Shown piece after piece: positions 46,367 through 55,736 of a DNA stretch of 64,000 nt; the first letter of the stretch is position 1; each line of letters begins with the position of its first letter. The DNA is taken from positions 310,001-374,000 of the forward strand of contig CP101406.1 of assembly GCA_024758765.1 (NCBI GenBank), given 5' to 3'. The DNA comes from Mycobacterium sp. SVM_VP21 (GTDB lineage: Bacteria; Actinomycetota; Actinomycetes; Mycobacteriales; Mycobacteriaceae). The notes below the pieces were generated by a model, which made no database searches, was not told the origin of the DNA, and saw only the letters and a list, made by a program, of their open reading frames with translations. The translations under genes were made by a program, and so were the position numbers.

Positions 46367-46410
46367 AACAAAAATAATGGCCACGGATCCTGGTCGGGTC
46401 CGTGGCCATC
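46367..46410 (-). terminator. attenuator terminator in the whiB7 leader
   Basis: On the minus strand ATGGCCACGGAC pairs with GTCCGTGGCCAT-like bases (ATCCGTGGCCAT at 46376-46387 in plus-strand complement) across a short loop and runs into TTATTTTTGTT. It lies between the upstream ORF and whiB7, so transcription should stop here unless the leader refolds. Ribosome stalling on the upstream ORF is the known release mechanism for whiB7. Confidence 0.8.
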
Positions 46411-46427
46411 GGGGGCTGGGGCTGCTG

Positions 46428-46541
46428 TTAGGGCGAACCCCGATGCACGGACGCATCTACGGCGGCGGCATGGCGCACCGCCGCCTCGGCAGCGGCGGCA
46501 TGGCGCGCGCCGGCTACCCGCGAGACGCTGATCGTGGTCAT
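46428..46541 (-). CDS. whiB7 upstream ORF (uORF), 37 residues
   Basis: A short ORF in the whiB7 leader with ATG at 46541 and TAA at 46428-46430. The peptide begins MTTISVSRVAGARHAAAAEA, includes two RHAAA units and ends VHRGSP. Its second half overlaps GC-rich bases that can fold (GCCGCCGC with GCGGCGG). It stops 18 bases before the attenuator hairpin. In mycobacteria, translation of such a leader ORF senses ribosome inhibition and decides readthrough into whiB7. Its start is close to the predicted transcription start. Confidence 0.7.
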   Translation of the reverse strand: MTTISVSRVAGARHAAAAEAAVRHAAAVDASVHRGSP

Positions 46542-46549
46542 GGGATCCG

Positions 46550-46588
46550 AGGTTAGCCGCTCGGCCCACCGACCCACAACCGAATTAA
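46550..46588 (-). promoter_or_regulatory. whiB7 promoter with an AT-rich WhiB7 site
   Basis: On the minus strand a -35 box TTGTGG (46574-46579 in plus coordinates) and a -10 box TAACCT (46550-46555) stand 18 bp apart. TTAATT (46583-46588) lies directly upstream of the -35 box. This is the arrangement bound by the WhiB7 AT-hook for autoactivation. The predicted start of transcription is near 46543. Confidence 0.6.
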
Positions 46589-46601
46589 CGCCGGCGGTGG
46601 C

Positions 46602-48701
46602 TCAACCCCGGTTGCGGACCAGCTCCAGCACGTCGGAGCCGAACTGTTCCAGCTTGCGCGCGCCGATGCCTGGGATGGCCACCAAGGCGGCCTCGTCGCC
46701 GGGCAGCATCTCGGCGATCGCGGTCAGGGTGTTGTCGGAAAAGACGATGTAGGCGGGCACCTTCAGCTCGGTGGCGGTACGCAGGCGCCAGTCCTTGAGC
46801 GCCACCAGCAGCTCGGTGTCGACGTCGGCGGCGCAGGTCTCGCAGCGGTTGAGCATGATGGCCGCCGGGGTGGCCAGCGCCTTGTTGCAGATGCGGCAGT
46901 GCTTCGGGGCGCCACGAGCCCTGCGCTTGGCGGGGGTGGTGGCGGCGTCGGCCTGCGGGGCGATACCGCTGAGGAAACGCGACGGCTTGCGGCCGGCCCG
47001 CCCGCCCGGGGCGCGGGCCAGCGCCCAGCTCAGTGTCAGGTGGATCCGGGCCCGGGTGACGCCGACGTAGAGCAGGCGGCGTTCCTCTTCGACGGCCTCG
47101 CTGTCCGCGCCGTGCGCCAGCGCGTGCGAGATGGGCAGGGTGCCGTCGGCAAGGCCCACCAGGAACACGGCGTCCCACTCCAGACCCTTGGCCGCATGCA
47201 GCGACGCCAGGGTGACGCCCTGCACCGTCGGCGGATGCCGGGAGTCGGCGCGCATGCGCAGCTCGGTCAACAGCTCGGGCAGGCTGAGGTCGGGGCGTTG
47301 GGCCACCTCGTCGTCGACCAGTTCGGCCAGCGCACCGAGGGCCTCCCAGCGCTCGCGCGCCTTGGCTCCGGTCGGGGGCTCGGTGGTCAGACCGAGCGGT
47401 TCCAGCACGCCACGCACGGTTTCGGGTAGCGGCCCGTCAGCGCCACGTTCGGCGGCACGCTGCAGGGCGACCAGCGCCTGACGGATCTCCTGGCGGGTGA
47501 AGAACCCCTCCCCGCCGCGCACCTGATAGGCGATGCCGGCCTCGGTGAGCGCCTCTTCGTAGACCTCGGATTGCGCGTTGATCCGGTACAGCACGGCGAT
47601 CTCGGCCGGCGGCGTGCCGTCGTGGATCAGCCGGGCAATCGACTTGGCGACAGCCGCGGCCTCGGCCACCTCGTCGGGATGCTCCCGGAAGGTCGGCGTC
47701 GGGCCGGATTCGCGCTGGCCGATCAGCTTCAGCTTGCTGCCGGCCACCCGCCCACGCGCGGCGGCGATCACCCGGTTGGCCAACGACACCACCTCGGGCG
47801 TGGACCGATAGTCCCGCTCTAGGCGCACCAACGCGGCCTCGGGAAATCGGCGAGTGAAGTCCAGCAGATAGCGCGGCGAGGCACCGGTGAACGAATAGAT
47901 GGTCTGGTTGGCGTCCCCGACCACGGTCAAGTCGTCGCGCTCCCCCAGCCAGGCCGACAACACTCGCTGCTGCAGCGGCGTGACGTCCTGGTATTCGTCG
48001 ACGACGAAGCAGCGGTAGCGGTCCCGGAATTCGGCAGCCACCGCCGCGTCGTTCTCGATCGCGGCGGCGGTGTGCAGCAATAGGTCGTCGAAGTCGAGCA
48101 TCGCCACTTCGCCACGGGCCTTCAGCGCCTCATAGCCGGCGTAGACGTCGGCCAGCTTCCCCGCGTCCAGCGGGATGTCCCGGCCGTCGGCGGCCACCGC
48201 CGCGGGGTACTGCTCGGGCCCGATCAGGGATGCCTTGGCCCACTCGATCTCGCCGGCCACGTCGCGGACGTCGTCGTTGGAGAGGCGCAGCCCGGCATGA
48301 CCGGCCGCCCGGGCGACCACCCCGAACTTGCGGTCGAGCAGTTCCCAGCCGGTGTCACCGACCACCCGGGGCCAGAAGTACCGCAGCTGCCGCCGGGCGG
48401 CGGCATGAAATGTCAGCGCCTGCACCCCGCCGACCCCGGCGGCGGCGCCCGCGCCGGCAGCCGAGCCCAGCGCCCGCAGCCGGGACCGCATCTCGCCGGC
48501 GGCACGCTGGGTGAACGTCACCGCCAGCACCTGGCCGGGCGCGACGTGACCACCCGCGACCAGGTGCGCGATCCGGTGGGTGATGGTGCGGGTCTTGCCC
48601 GTCCCGGCGCCCGCGAGTACACACACCGGTCCGCGCGGCGCCAGCACGGCGGCACGCTGCTCCTCGTCCAGACCGGCGATGAGCGCATCCATGACGTCCA
48701 T
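46602..48701 (-). CDS. uvrD2: ATP-dependent DNA helicase UvrD2
   Basis: A 699-residue superfamily 1 helicase. Walker A is GAGTGKT (residues 31-37), motif II is [12 protein letters not shown], motif VI is [23 protein letters not shown] tetracysteine element (CRIC and CETC, 19 residues apart) and a C-terminal HRDC domain ([17 protein letters not shown]) follow, which is the architecture of mycobacterial UvrD2. The protein unwinds DNA and is essential in M. tuberculosis for its translocase role. The start at 48701 is divergent from mrx1. No feature is missing. Confidence 0.95.
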   Translation of the reverse strand: MDVMDALIAGLDEEQRAAVLAPRGPVCVLAGAGTGKTRTITHRIAHLVAGGHVAPGQVLAVTFTQRAAGEMRSRLRALGSAAGAGAAAGVGGVQALTFHAAARRQLRYFWPRVVGDTGWELLDRKFGVVARAAGHAGLRLSNDDVRDVAGEIEWAKASLIGPEQYPAAVAADGRDIPLDAGKLADVYAGYEALKARGEVAMLDFDDLLLHTAAAIENDAAVAAEFRDRYRCFVVDEYQDVTPLQQRVLSAWLGERDDLTVVGDANQTIYSFTGASPRYLLDFTRRFPEAALVRLERDYRSTPEVVSLANRVIAAARGRVAGSKLKLIGQRESGPTPTFREHPDEVAEAAAVAKSIARLIHDGTPPAEIAVLYRINAQSEVYEEALTEAGIAYQVRGGEGFFTRQEIRQALVALQRAAERGADGPLPETVRGVLEPLGLTTEPPTGAKARERWEALGALAELVDDEVAQRPDLSLPELLTELRMRADSRHPPTVQGVTLASLHAAKGLEWDAVFLVGLADGTLPISHALAHGADSEAVEEERRLLYVGVTRARIHLTLSWALARAPGGRAGRKPSRFLSGIAPQADAATTPAKRRARGAPKHCRICNKALATPAAIMLNRCETCAADVDTELLVALKDWRLRTATELKVPAYIVFSDNTLTAIAEMLPGDEAALVAIPGIGARKLEQFGSDVLELVRNRG

Positions 48702-48774
48702 CTTGGCAGGGACCCCCGACGGCCCGAGACGCCGATTCGGGAATCATCACGTGACCGATTAGGTTTGGGGAGTT

Positions 48775-49023
48775 ATGAACCAGCTCGTCATGTACACCAC
48801 CCAATGGTGCGGCTACTGCCGGCAGCTCAAGGCTTCGTTGAAGAACCTCGGTATCGACTACGAGGAGATCGACATCGAGATGGATCCGACCGCCGCGGAG
48901 TTCGTCGCCTCGGCCAACGGAGGCAACCGGACGGTGCCGACGCTGCGCTTCTCCGACGGTTCGACGCTGACGAACCCGACCGGGCGTGAGGTCAAGGCGA
49001 AGCTGGAGCGGCTGGGCGGCTAG
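48775..49023 (+). CDS. mrx1: mycoredoxin 1
   Basis: An 82-residue glutaredoxin-like protein. The active site is C12-G-Y-C15 in MYTTQWCGYCRQLK. It has the TVPTLRFSDGS cis-proline segment and the GREVKAKLERLGG end. Mycoredoxin reduces mixed disulfides between proteins and mycothiol with electrons from the thiol and Mtr reductase. A GGGGAG ribosome site precedes the start, and the gene is divergent from uvrD2 as in M. tuberculosis (Rv3198A). Confidence 0.93.
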   Translation: MNQLVMYTTQWCGYCRQLKASLKNLGIDYEEIDIEMDPTAAEFVASANGGNRTVPTLRFSDGSTLTNPTGREVKAKLERLGG

Positions 49024-49028
49024 CCCCG

Positions 49029-52000
49029 TCAGTGCCGGGCCGCTTCCTGTGCCAGCTGGACCCGCGAGCTCAGCCCCAACTTGGTGTAGACGTGGGTGAG
49101 GTGAGCCTGCACCGTACGCGGCGAAACGAACAGCCGTGCCGCGACCTCTTTGTTACCCAGCCCCTCACTGACCAGCCGCACGATTTCGCGCTCGGCTCGG
49201 GTCAGCGACGACCACCCGCTCTCCGCGCGCTTGCGCTCGCCCTTGCCGCGCCGCGCGTAGCCAACCGCCTCATTAATCGACAGCGCGGAACCTTCCGCCC
49301 AGGCCGCTTCGAAGGCGTTCTCACCCAACGCATCTCGTAGAACGGAGAGCCCGGACCGATCTTGCTCGGCCAGCACCGCCAACGGTTTGACGCCGATGAG
49401 CCGGCGAGCCGCCTCAGCTGCACCGAACAAGCGAGCGGCAACCAGATGGTTTTCCGAGGCAGCCGCCGTGTGGCCGAGACAGTCGAGGGCGAACGGGACC
49501 AGGAATGGCGCACCGAGTTCCTCGGCAATCGCGAGCGCTTCATAGGCGTCGCGTTCGGCTGCCGCGACGTCAGACCGAGCGATCTCCACCCGGGCACGCG
49601 CTACCAGCGTCAACGCACGACCGTAGCCGCGAGTCGCCGCCACAATATCGTCGGCCCAGCGTCCCGCGTCGGCGATGTCGCCACATACCAACGGCGCCAA
49701 CGACGCCCACACAAAGGACGAAGCGGTCTGCGGGTCCAGCCCGGAGCACTCACGGGCAGTTTCGAATGCCTGCCGCGCCGCCGACGCGTCCCCCGCAGCC
49801 AGGTGCGCCATCCCCAGTGCGCAATAAACGGGACCGTTGTAGTACTCGAAGAGGGAAACCCTGTCCGAGGCCGCCGCCGCCTCGGCCCGCGACCCCGCCG
49901 TGTCTCCCGCGTAGGCCAACACAAAGGTACGCATGGTGTGGCCGTACATAGAGTACATCGCATCGTTGGCCCCTACGGCATCCTCGATCACCTCCCCCAA
50001 ACGAGTGACGGCGCCGGATAAGTCACCGCCGTACATCTGAGCCCAGCCCAGCGCGAACCGGCACTGGCGCGCGATGAACGCCGCGCCGATGTCCTCGGCG
50101 ATCCGGAGCCCCTCGTCGGCGGCAGCCGTGATCTCGGCGAGGCGCTGATCCAACATCAGACCCGCGATCGCGTTCGAGGCCAGCACCTGACCCAACGTCC
50201 CCAAGTCGTTGACAGCTCGGGCGAAATCGGCCGCCTCGGTGAAATATTCGCGGGCCAACTCGGGTTTACCGGGGGCACAGATCATCCCGCATGCCGCCAG
50301 CGTCCGGGACAGCATGGCGGGGTCGCCGCGCTCGCGGACGACGGCCAGGCATTGTTCGGCGTCGTTGAGGACATCGGTCCGTCCGAGAAAGGACAGCAGC
50401 TGCGCCCGACATACCGACGCCCACGCCCGCGTCTCCGACACCTCGGAACGGTCCGCGTCAGAGGGCGCCGTGAGCCAACTCAGCCCTTCCTGGATGCGCC
50501 CGCGAGTCAGCCACAGCGGTTGCAGCGCAACCGCCAGCATCAGTGCCCTATCGACGTCTGCACATTCCCTGCTCCACGCGAAAGCTGCTCGTAAATTATC
50601 GATTTCGACATCCAGCCGATCGATGAGGTGTTCTTGGACGGCCTGGTCCCCGGAATCCAGCGCTGCCGCCAACATGGTGTAGTGATCACGGTGGCGGGTC
50701 CGAATTTCGTCGGCCTCGCGGGATTCGCTGAGCTTTTCCATGGCGTATTGGCGCACGGTCTCGAGCAACCGGTAGCGGGTGCCATGTGGACTGTCGTCGG
50801 CGACCACCAGTGACTTGTCGACCAGTAGGACGAGCTGATCGAGCACCTGGTAGCGCTCGATCCCGCCGCCCATGATCGCATGGGCCGCGTCGAGGTCACC
50901 CCCGCCGAGAAAAACCGCCATCCTGCGGAACAGCACCTGCTCGGGCTCCGACAGCAGGGCGTGGGACCAATCGACCGAGGCTCGCAGGGTTTGCTGGCGT
51001 CGTACCGCGGTGCGCGCACCACCCGTCAACAGCCGGAAGGTGTCGTGGAGGCTGTCGCGGATCTCGTCGGGCGACAATGCCCTGACCCGCGCCGCTGCAA
51101 GTTCGATCGCCAGCGGCAGCCCGTCGAGGCGACGACAGATCTCGGTCACCGTGTCGAGAATGTCGGAGGACACCGCAAAACCAGGCTTGGTGCGACGGGC
51201 GCGATCGCCAAACAGCTCGATCGCTTCGTCGGACAAGCCGAGTGACGGCACCCGCCAGCTCACCTCACCGGTCACCCCGATCGGCTCGCGGCTGGTCGTC
51301 AGCCACGTCACCGCGGGGCATGCTGCCAGCAGGCCGGTGATCAGCTCCGCACAGGCGTCGAGGAGATGCTCGCAGTTGTCGAGCAGAATCAGGACTTCAC
51401 GATCACGCAGGAACCGCCGCAGCATGCCGCTCAACGGTTGGCCGGGCTGGTCGGGCAGACCCAACGCTCGCGCCGTCGTCACAGCAACCATCTCCGGCTC
51501 AACGATCGGTGCCAGATCCACATAACAGACCCCGGCGGCGAAATTCGCGGCGACAATGCCGGCGACTTGCACCGCCAACCGAGTCTTTCCGGCCCCGCCC
51601 GCACCGGTCAAGGTGACAAGGCGATTCTCACTGAGCGCCTTCCCGACGTCGGCGATTTCCTGCCGACGGCCGATGAAACTCGTCAGGTGTACCGGAAGGT
51701 GGTTGATATCAACGGGACTGGCGACCCGAAGCGGCGGGAACTCGTTGCGCAAGTCTGGGTGGCAGAGTTGCACGACACGTTCCGGGCGAGGCAGGTCCCG
51801 CAGTGCGTGAGTCCCCAGGTCAGTGAGCATGACATCGTCCGGGAGCTGGTCGATGACAAGGAGTTCGGTGGTACCCGACAGCACGGTCTGACCGCCATGG
51901 GCGAGATCTCTAAGCCGCGCAGTGCGATTGATGGTCGGACCGACGTAGTTGCCCTCGTCGCGAAGCTGCACATCGCCGGTATGCAGTCCGATCCGCAACT

Positions 52001-52301
52001 TGATCGGCGCCAAGGCCGCCCGCTGCAGTTCCAACGCGCACGCCACGGCGTCCATGGCACGGGCGAAGGCGACAACACAGCTGTCACCCTCCCCCTGTTC
52101 GACCGGCCGGACACCATGGTGGTGCGTGACCACCTCGGCCAAGATCTGATCGAGCCGTGCCACTGCTGCCCGCATCACCTCGGGCTGGGTATCCCACAAC
52201 CGCGTCGAACCTTCGACGTCGGCCAACAGCAGGGTGACGGTGCCCGTCGGAAGTTCCCCGATGTCAGTCATGCCCGTGCCGTTCCAGCTCGTTTCGCTCA
52301 T
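49029..52301 (-). CDS. class III cyclase - STAND ATPase - LuxR regulator
   Basis: A 1090-residue multidomain regulator. The N-terminal adenylate/guanylate cyclase-like domain (about 15-190) has the metal-site aspartates in LLLADVEGST (D28) and GEGDS (D73). A STAND/NB-ARC ATPase follows, with TSFIGRRQEI, Walker A GAGGAGKT (about 235) and Walker B VLILLDNCEH. A TPR-like helical array comes next, and the C-terminal LuxR helix-turn-helix (about 1025-1090) contains LTRAEREIVRLVSEGLGNKEVAARLFVSPRTVQAHL. Similar proteins in M. tuberculosis are Rv0386, Rv1358 and Rv2488c. The start at 52301 is chosen among three ATGs. It is inserted beside a divergent P450 gene. Confidence 0.88.
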   Translation of the reverse strand: MSETSWNGTGMTDIGELPTGTVTLLLADVEGSTRLWDTQPEVMRAAVARLDQILAEVVTHHHGVRPVEQGEGDSCVVAFARAMDAVACALELQRAALAPIKLRIGLHTGDVQLRDEGNYVGPTINRTARLRDLAHGGQTVLSGTTELLVIDQLPDDVMLTDLGTHALRDLPRPERVVQLCHPDLRNEFPPLRVASPVDINHLPVHLTSFIGRRQEIADVGKALSENRLVTLTGAGGAGKTRLAVQVAGIVAANFAAGVCYVDLAPIVEPEMVAVTTARALGLPDQPGQPLSGMLRRFLRDREVLILLDNCEHLLDACAELITGLLAACPAVTWLTTSREPIGVTGEVSWRVPSLGLSDEAIELFGDRARRTKPGFAVSSDILDTVTEICRRLDGLPLAIELAAARVRALSPDEIRDSLHDTFRLLTGGARTAVRRQQTLRASVDWSHALLSEPEQVLFRRMAVFLGGGDLDAAHAIMGGGIERYQVLDQLVLLVDKSLVVADDSPHGTRYRLLETVRQYAMEKLSESREADEIRTRHRDHYTMLAAALDSGDQAVQEHLIDRLDVEIDNLRAAFAWSRECADVDRALMLAVALQPLWLTRGRIQEGLSWLTAPSDADRSEVSETRAWASVCRAQLLSFLGRTDVLNDAEQCLAVVRERGDPAMLSRTLAACGMICAPGKPELAREYFTEAADFARAVNDLGTLGQVLASNAIAGLMLDQRLAEITAAADEGLRIAEDIGAAFIARQCRFALGWAQMYGGDLSGAVTRLGEVIEDAVGANDAMYSMYGHTMRTFVLAYAGDTAGSRAEAAAASDRVSLFEYYNGPVYCALGMAHLAAGDASAARQAFETARECSGLDPQTASSFVWASLAPLVCGDIADAGRWADDIVAATRGYGRALTLVARARVEIARSDVAAAERDAYEALAIAEELGAPFLVPFALDCLGHTAAASENHLVAARLFGAAEAARRLIGVKPLAVLAEQDRSGLSVLRDALGENAFEAAWAEGSALSINEAVGYARRGKGERKRAESGWSSLTRAEREIVRLVSEGLGNKEVAARLFVSPRTVQAHLTHVYTKLGLSSRVQLAQEAARH

Positions 52302-52451
52302 GCTAGCCAGCCTGCGGTGACAGATGACATACAACATCAGCGAAAATGCCAATCATTGCCTCGACTCAGCGCGTACGTAGGCGTCCGGTGGACGCAGAAT
52401 TACGCTCTTTGACCGATGGCCGAGCGTCGGCAACATCGCAGAGTTCTGGAC

Positions 52452-53687
52452 ATGAATCCTTACGCGAGCCTGCCGACCATCCACTACGGCGATAACCCGA
52501 CTCCAGAGCAATTCCACCGCGCCGTCGCCGAGGCCAGTGGCGCGGGTCCGGTCGCCCTCGGCCCGTTCTGTCCAGAAGTGCTCAGCTACGACCTGGTGCG
52601 AAGCGTCTTGCGCGATCCACGGTTTGTGACGCCGCAGGGCATCGCCCTGGTGCTGCAGAACATCACCGCCGGTCCCGTCTGGGATCGGGTCACGCGGCTG
52701 TTGCTCAATTTGGACGGCACCGAGCATCGCAGGCTGCGTGCTCTGGTGGCAAAGGCCTTCAGCCCACGTGCCGCCGAACGGATGCGCAGCGCGTGCACTG
52801 ACGTCATCACCGAGCTGGTAGACCGGTGCGCCGCCGCCGGTCGGTGCGATTTCGTCGCCGATATCGCCAGGCCATATCCGATCCCGATCATCTGCTCGCT
52901 GCTCGGCGCCCCGCGCCAGGACTGGGAACAGCTGTCCGAGTGGGTGGTGGGTGTGGGCAAGGCGATGAGCATCGAGGTCGCCCAAAACGAGAGCGAGATC
53001 CTGCGCGCCTGGGACGGCCTGGAGGACTACGTCGAACAGCTCATCACCGTACGGCGCCGAGAGCCGGCCGATGACCTGCTCTCCGAGCTGCTGCGGGCCG
53101 AAGAGGACGGCGACCGGTTGAGCCACGACGAACTCGTCGCCCTAGTGGTGATCCTGTTCAATGCCGGTACCGACACCACCCGGCATCAGTTGGCCGCGGC
53201 CGTGCAGGTGCTCGTCGATCATCCGGATCAGTGGGAGATGTTGAGCCGGTGCCCCGATCTGGTGCCACAAGCGGTTGAGGAGGTGCTGCGACACAGCCCG
53301 GTGAACCTCCGGGTCCTGCGCAAAACCATCGTCGACGTCGAGCTCGGCGGTGTGATGTTTACGTCAGGCTCGTTCGTCATCGCCAATACGGCTGCGGCCA
53401 ACCGGGATCCGGCTGCCTTCGAAGACCCGGATCGTTTTGACATCACCCGTACCGGAACACCGACGATGCAGACCTTCGGTGGCGGTGTGCACTACTGCCT
53501 GGGTGTGCACCTGGCCCGGGTCGAACTGATCGAGGCACTGCGGGTTCTCACGGCGATGATGCCGTGTCCGCGTCGCACCGGCCCGGCGCCGTGGAAACCG
53601 GTCACCGAACTGACCGGACCGACGGTGTTACCCCTTGAATTCGACGATCGCGCGTCGTTCAGTCCTGCTCAGCCCAGGACTCGATGA
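52452..53687 (+). CDS. cytochrome P450
   Basis: A 411-residue P450. The I-helix oxygen-activating motif is NAGTDTTRHQ, the K-helix ExxR is in VEEVLRHSPV, and the heme-thiolate loop is FGGGVHYCLGVHLARVE, so all catalytic elements are intact. The substrate is unknown, and the protein resembles actinobacterial CYP families that hydroxylate lipids or secondary metabolites. The start at 52452 fits the usual MNPYASLP beginning; a frame start at 52416 is less likely. The gene is divergent from the cyclase-LuxR regulator, which probably controls it. Its end overlaps the nudC end by 29 bp on the opposite strand. Confidence 0.9.
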   Translation: MNPYASLPTIHYGDNPTPEQFHRAVAEASGAGPVALGPFCPEVLSYDLVRSVLRDPRFVTPQGIALVLQNITAGPVWDRVTRLLLNLDGTEHRRLRALVAKAFSPRAAERMRSACTDVITELVDRCAAAGRCDFVADIARPYPIPIICSLLGAPRQDWEQLSEWVVGVGKAMSIEVAQNESEILRAWDGLEDYVEQLITVRRREPADDLLSELLRAEEDGDRLSHDELVALVVILFNAGTDTTRHQLAAAVQVLVDHPDQWEMLSRCPDLVPQAVEEVLRHSPVNLRVLRKTIVDVELGGVMFTSGSFVIANTAAANRDPAAFEDPDRFDITRTGTPTMQTFGGGVHYCLGVHLARVELIEALRVLTAMMPCPRRTGPAPWKPVTELTGPTVLPLEFDDRASFSPAQPRTR

Positions 53688-54582
53688 TGGTCCGGGCGAT
53701 CGAGATCGACCCGGGCAGCAGCAGTTTCGCATCGGGATCGCCGCTGTTCCACGCCCCGGCAGACAGCGCGGTGCGCACCTCGTCGCGGGTGAACCACGCC
53801 GCCTCGGTGATCTCGCCGTCGCTGAAGACGAAGGTCTGACCCGGATCAGCGACGGCGTGGAAACCGACCATCAACGACCGCGGGAACGGCCACGGCTGGC
53901 TGCCCAGATAGGTCACATCACGCACGCTCAGCCCGACCTCTTCGTGAACCTCGCGGATCACGCAGGTCTCGAAAGACTCGCCGGCCTCGACGAACCCGGC
54001 CAGCAGCGAGAACATCCGAACCGGCCAGTTGTGCTGGCGGGCCAGCACCACCCGGTCCGCGCCGTCATGCACCAGACAGATCACCGCCGGGTCGATCCTC
54101 GGGAACTCCTCGACACCGGTGATCGGATTGACCCGCGCCCACCCACCTCGTGCCGGCTTGGTCGGTGTACCGTCGACCGCCGAAAACCGGGCATTGTCAT
54201 GCCAATTCAGTAGCGCGATGGCCGAGGACACCAATTGGGCACTGACGTCGTCGAAGATGTCGCCGGTGGCACGGATGTCCAGCACCGAGACGTCGGCACC
54301 GGTCGGCGCCTGCAGCGCGCCGCGGACCGCCCAGACGTGCCTACCGTCCTCGACACGGCCTAGGAACACCGCGTCCGGTGGCGGTGTGTCGCTCAGTTCG
54401 CTGGCCTCCTGCAGCACCACCCGGCCGGCAGCGACCAGTACCTGGTTCCGGGGATCGACGCGCAGCAGTGCGGCGGAGGACCAGCCGGCGACTGCCGCGT
54501 CGGTGTCGGTACGCAACTGGTCGGCTCGATCCGCCCCGACCCGCGACAGCAGGGGCACCTGGCGCAGCTGGAAGTTGCCCAT
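53659..54582 (-). CDS. nudC: NAD(+)/NADH pyrophosphatase NudC
   Basis: A 307-residue Nudix hydrolase. The Nudix box is GFVEAGESFETCVIREVHEEVGL-like (about 193-215), and the NADH-specific SQPWPFPRS motif follows. The zinc-ribbon cysteines of the E. coli enzyme are missing in the middle region (DGTPTKPARGGWAR), as is usual in mycobacteria. The enzyme cleaves NADH and NAD and can remove the NAD cap from RNA. The start at 54582 fits the family. The 3' end overlaps the convergent P450 gene by 29 bp. Confidence 0.92.
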   Translation of the reverse strand: MGNFQLRQVPLLSRVGADRADQLRTDTDAAVAGWSSAALLRVDPRNQVLVAAGRVVLQEASELSDTPPPDAVFLGRVEDGRHVWAVRGALQAPTGADVSVLDIRATGDIFDDVSAQLVSSAIALLNWHDNARFSAVDGTPTKPARGGWARVNPITGVEEFPRIDPAVICLVHDGADRVVLARQHNWPVRMFSLLAGFVEAGESFETCVIREVHEEVGLSVRDVTYLGSQPWPFPRSLMVGFHAVADPGQTFVFSDGEITEAAWFTRDEVRTALSAGAWNSGDPDAKLLLPGSISIARTIIESWAEQD

Positions 54583-54604
54583 CAGTCCTTCCCGCGTCGA
54601 CGCA

Positions 54605-55681
54605 TCACTGGTTGGTCACCGTACGCACATAGAGCAGCCGGTCGCCGGTCTCAATCACATCGACCTCCGGTGCATCCAGTCGCAGCAGCCGGCCGTCGCG
54701 GACCAGGGCAAGGACTATCTCGTTAAGGTGCTTGGCCGATCCGCCGACTTCCTGGTGCTCCACCTCACGCTCCGCGATGGCGTAGCCGGCATCCGGGGTG
54801 AGCAAGTCCTCGATGATCTCGACTACCCGGGGCGTGGTGGTGGCGATGCCGAGCAGCCGACCGGCGGTCTCCGAGGACACCACGACCGAGTTGGCGCCGG
54901 ACTGCTCCAGCAGGTGCTGGTTCTCGGCTTCCCGGATGGACGCCACAATGGTGGCCTGCGGGGCGATCTCGCGGGCGGTCAGCGTCACCAACGCCGCCGT
55001 GGCATCGGAGCCCGTGGCCACCACGATCGCCGACGCGCGTTGGGCGCTGGCCAGCCGCAGCACATCCGAGCGGGTCGCATCACCGTCGACGGTCACCAGC
55101 CCGGCGGTCTTGGCGCGTTCGAGGACGGCTCGGTCGTTGTCCACCACGACAATGTCGCTAGGGGTGGTCTCGTCGTCGCCGAGCATCGCCGCGATCGCGG
55201 TCTTGCCCTTGGTTCCGTACCCGATGACGATGGTGTGGTCTTTCACTCTCTTCCTCCAACGCTGAATGCGAAATGCCTGCTGGGAGGTCTCGGTGAACGC
55301 CTCCACGGTCGTTCCGACCAGCAAGATCAGGAAGGCGATCCGCAGCGGGGTGATGACCAGCACATTGATCATGCGGGCGAACTCGGTGACGGGCGTGATG
55401 TCGCCGTATCCGGTGGTCGACAGGGTCACCGCCGAGTAGTAGAGGCAGTCCAGAAAGCTCAACCGGTCGCCCTGAACGTCTTGATAGCCGTCGCGGTCGA
55501 CGTAGACGAACAGCGTGGACACCAGCAGTGCCGCCAGCGCGATCAGGCTTCGGCGGTAGACGGTGCGGCCGGGACTTGACTGCCCGTGCGGCATGCGTAA
55601 CACGCCGACGAGCGCATAACTGGGTTGGGCGGTCAGCGTCTCGTCAAGACGCCGCAACCGCCGCCAGCTAGCTCCTGCCAC
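54605..55681 (-). CDS. potassium-channel-like protein with a TrkA-N domain (Rv3200c homologue)
   Basis: A 358-residue protein. Two membrane helices flank a pore loop with the filter TTGYGD (residues 89-94). A cytoplasmic RCK/TrkA-N domain follows with the Rossmann segment HTIVIGYGTKGKTAIAAML and a C-terminal TrkA-C-like part. It should form a tetrameric cation, probably potassium, channel gated by nucleotide or ions. The start is a GTG at 55681. It lies in the same order as Rv3200c between nudC and adnB. Confidence 0.9.
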   Translation of the reverse strand: MAGASWRRLRRLDETLTAQPSYALVGVLRMPHGQSSPGRTVYRRSLIALAALLVSTLFVYVDRDGYQDVQGDRLSFLDCLYYSAVTLSTTGYGDITPVTEFARMINVLVITPLRIAFLILLVGTTVEAFTETSQQAFRIQRWRKRVKDHTIVIGYGTKGKTAIAAMLGDDETTPSDIVVVDNDRAVLERAKTAGLVTVDGDATRSDVLRLASAQRASAIVVATGSDATAALVTLTAREIAPQATIVASIREAENQHLLEQSGANSVVVSSETAGRLLGIATTTPRVVEIIEDLLTPDAGYAIAEREVEHQEVGGSAKHLNEIVLALVRDGRLLRLDAPEVDVIETGDRLLYVRTVTNQ

Positions 55682-55736
55682 GACGGGCGGTCATCGGTCA
55701 GCCTGACGCACGGACCCACTGTAACCACACGGCCCG

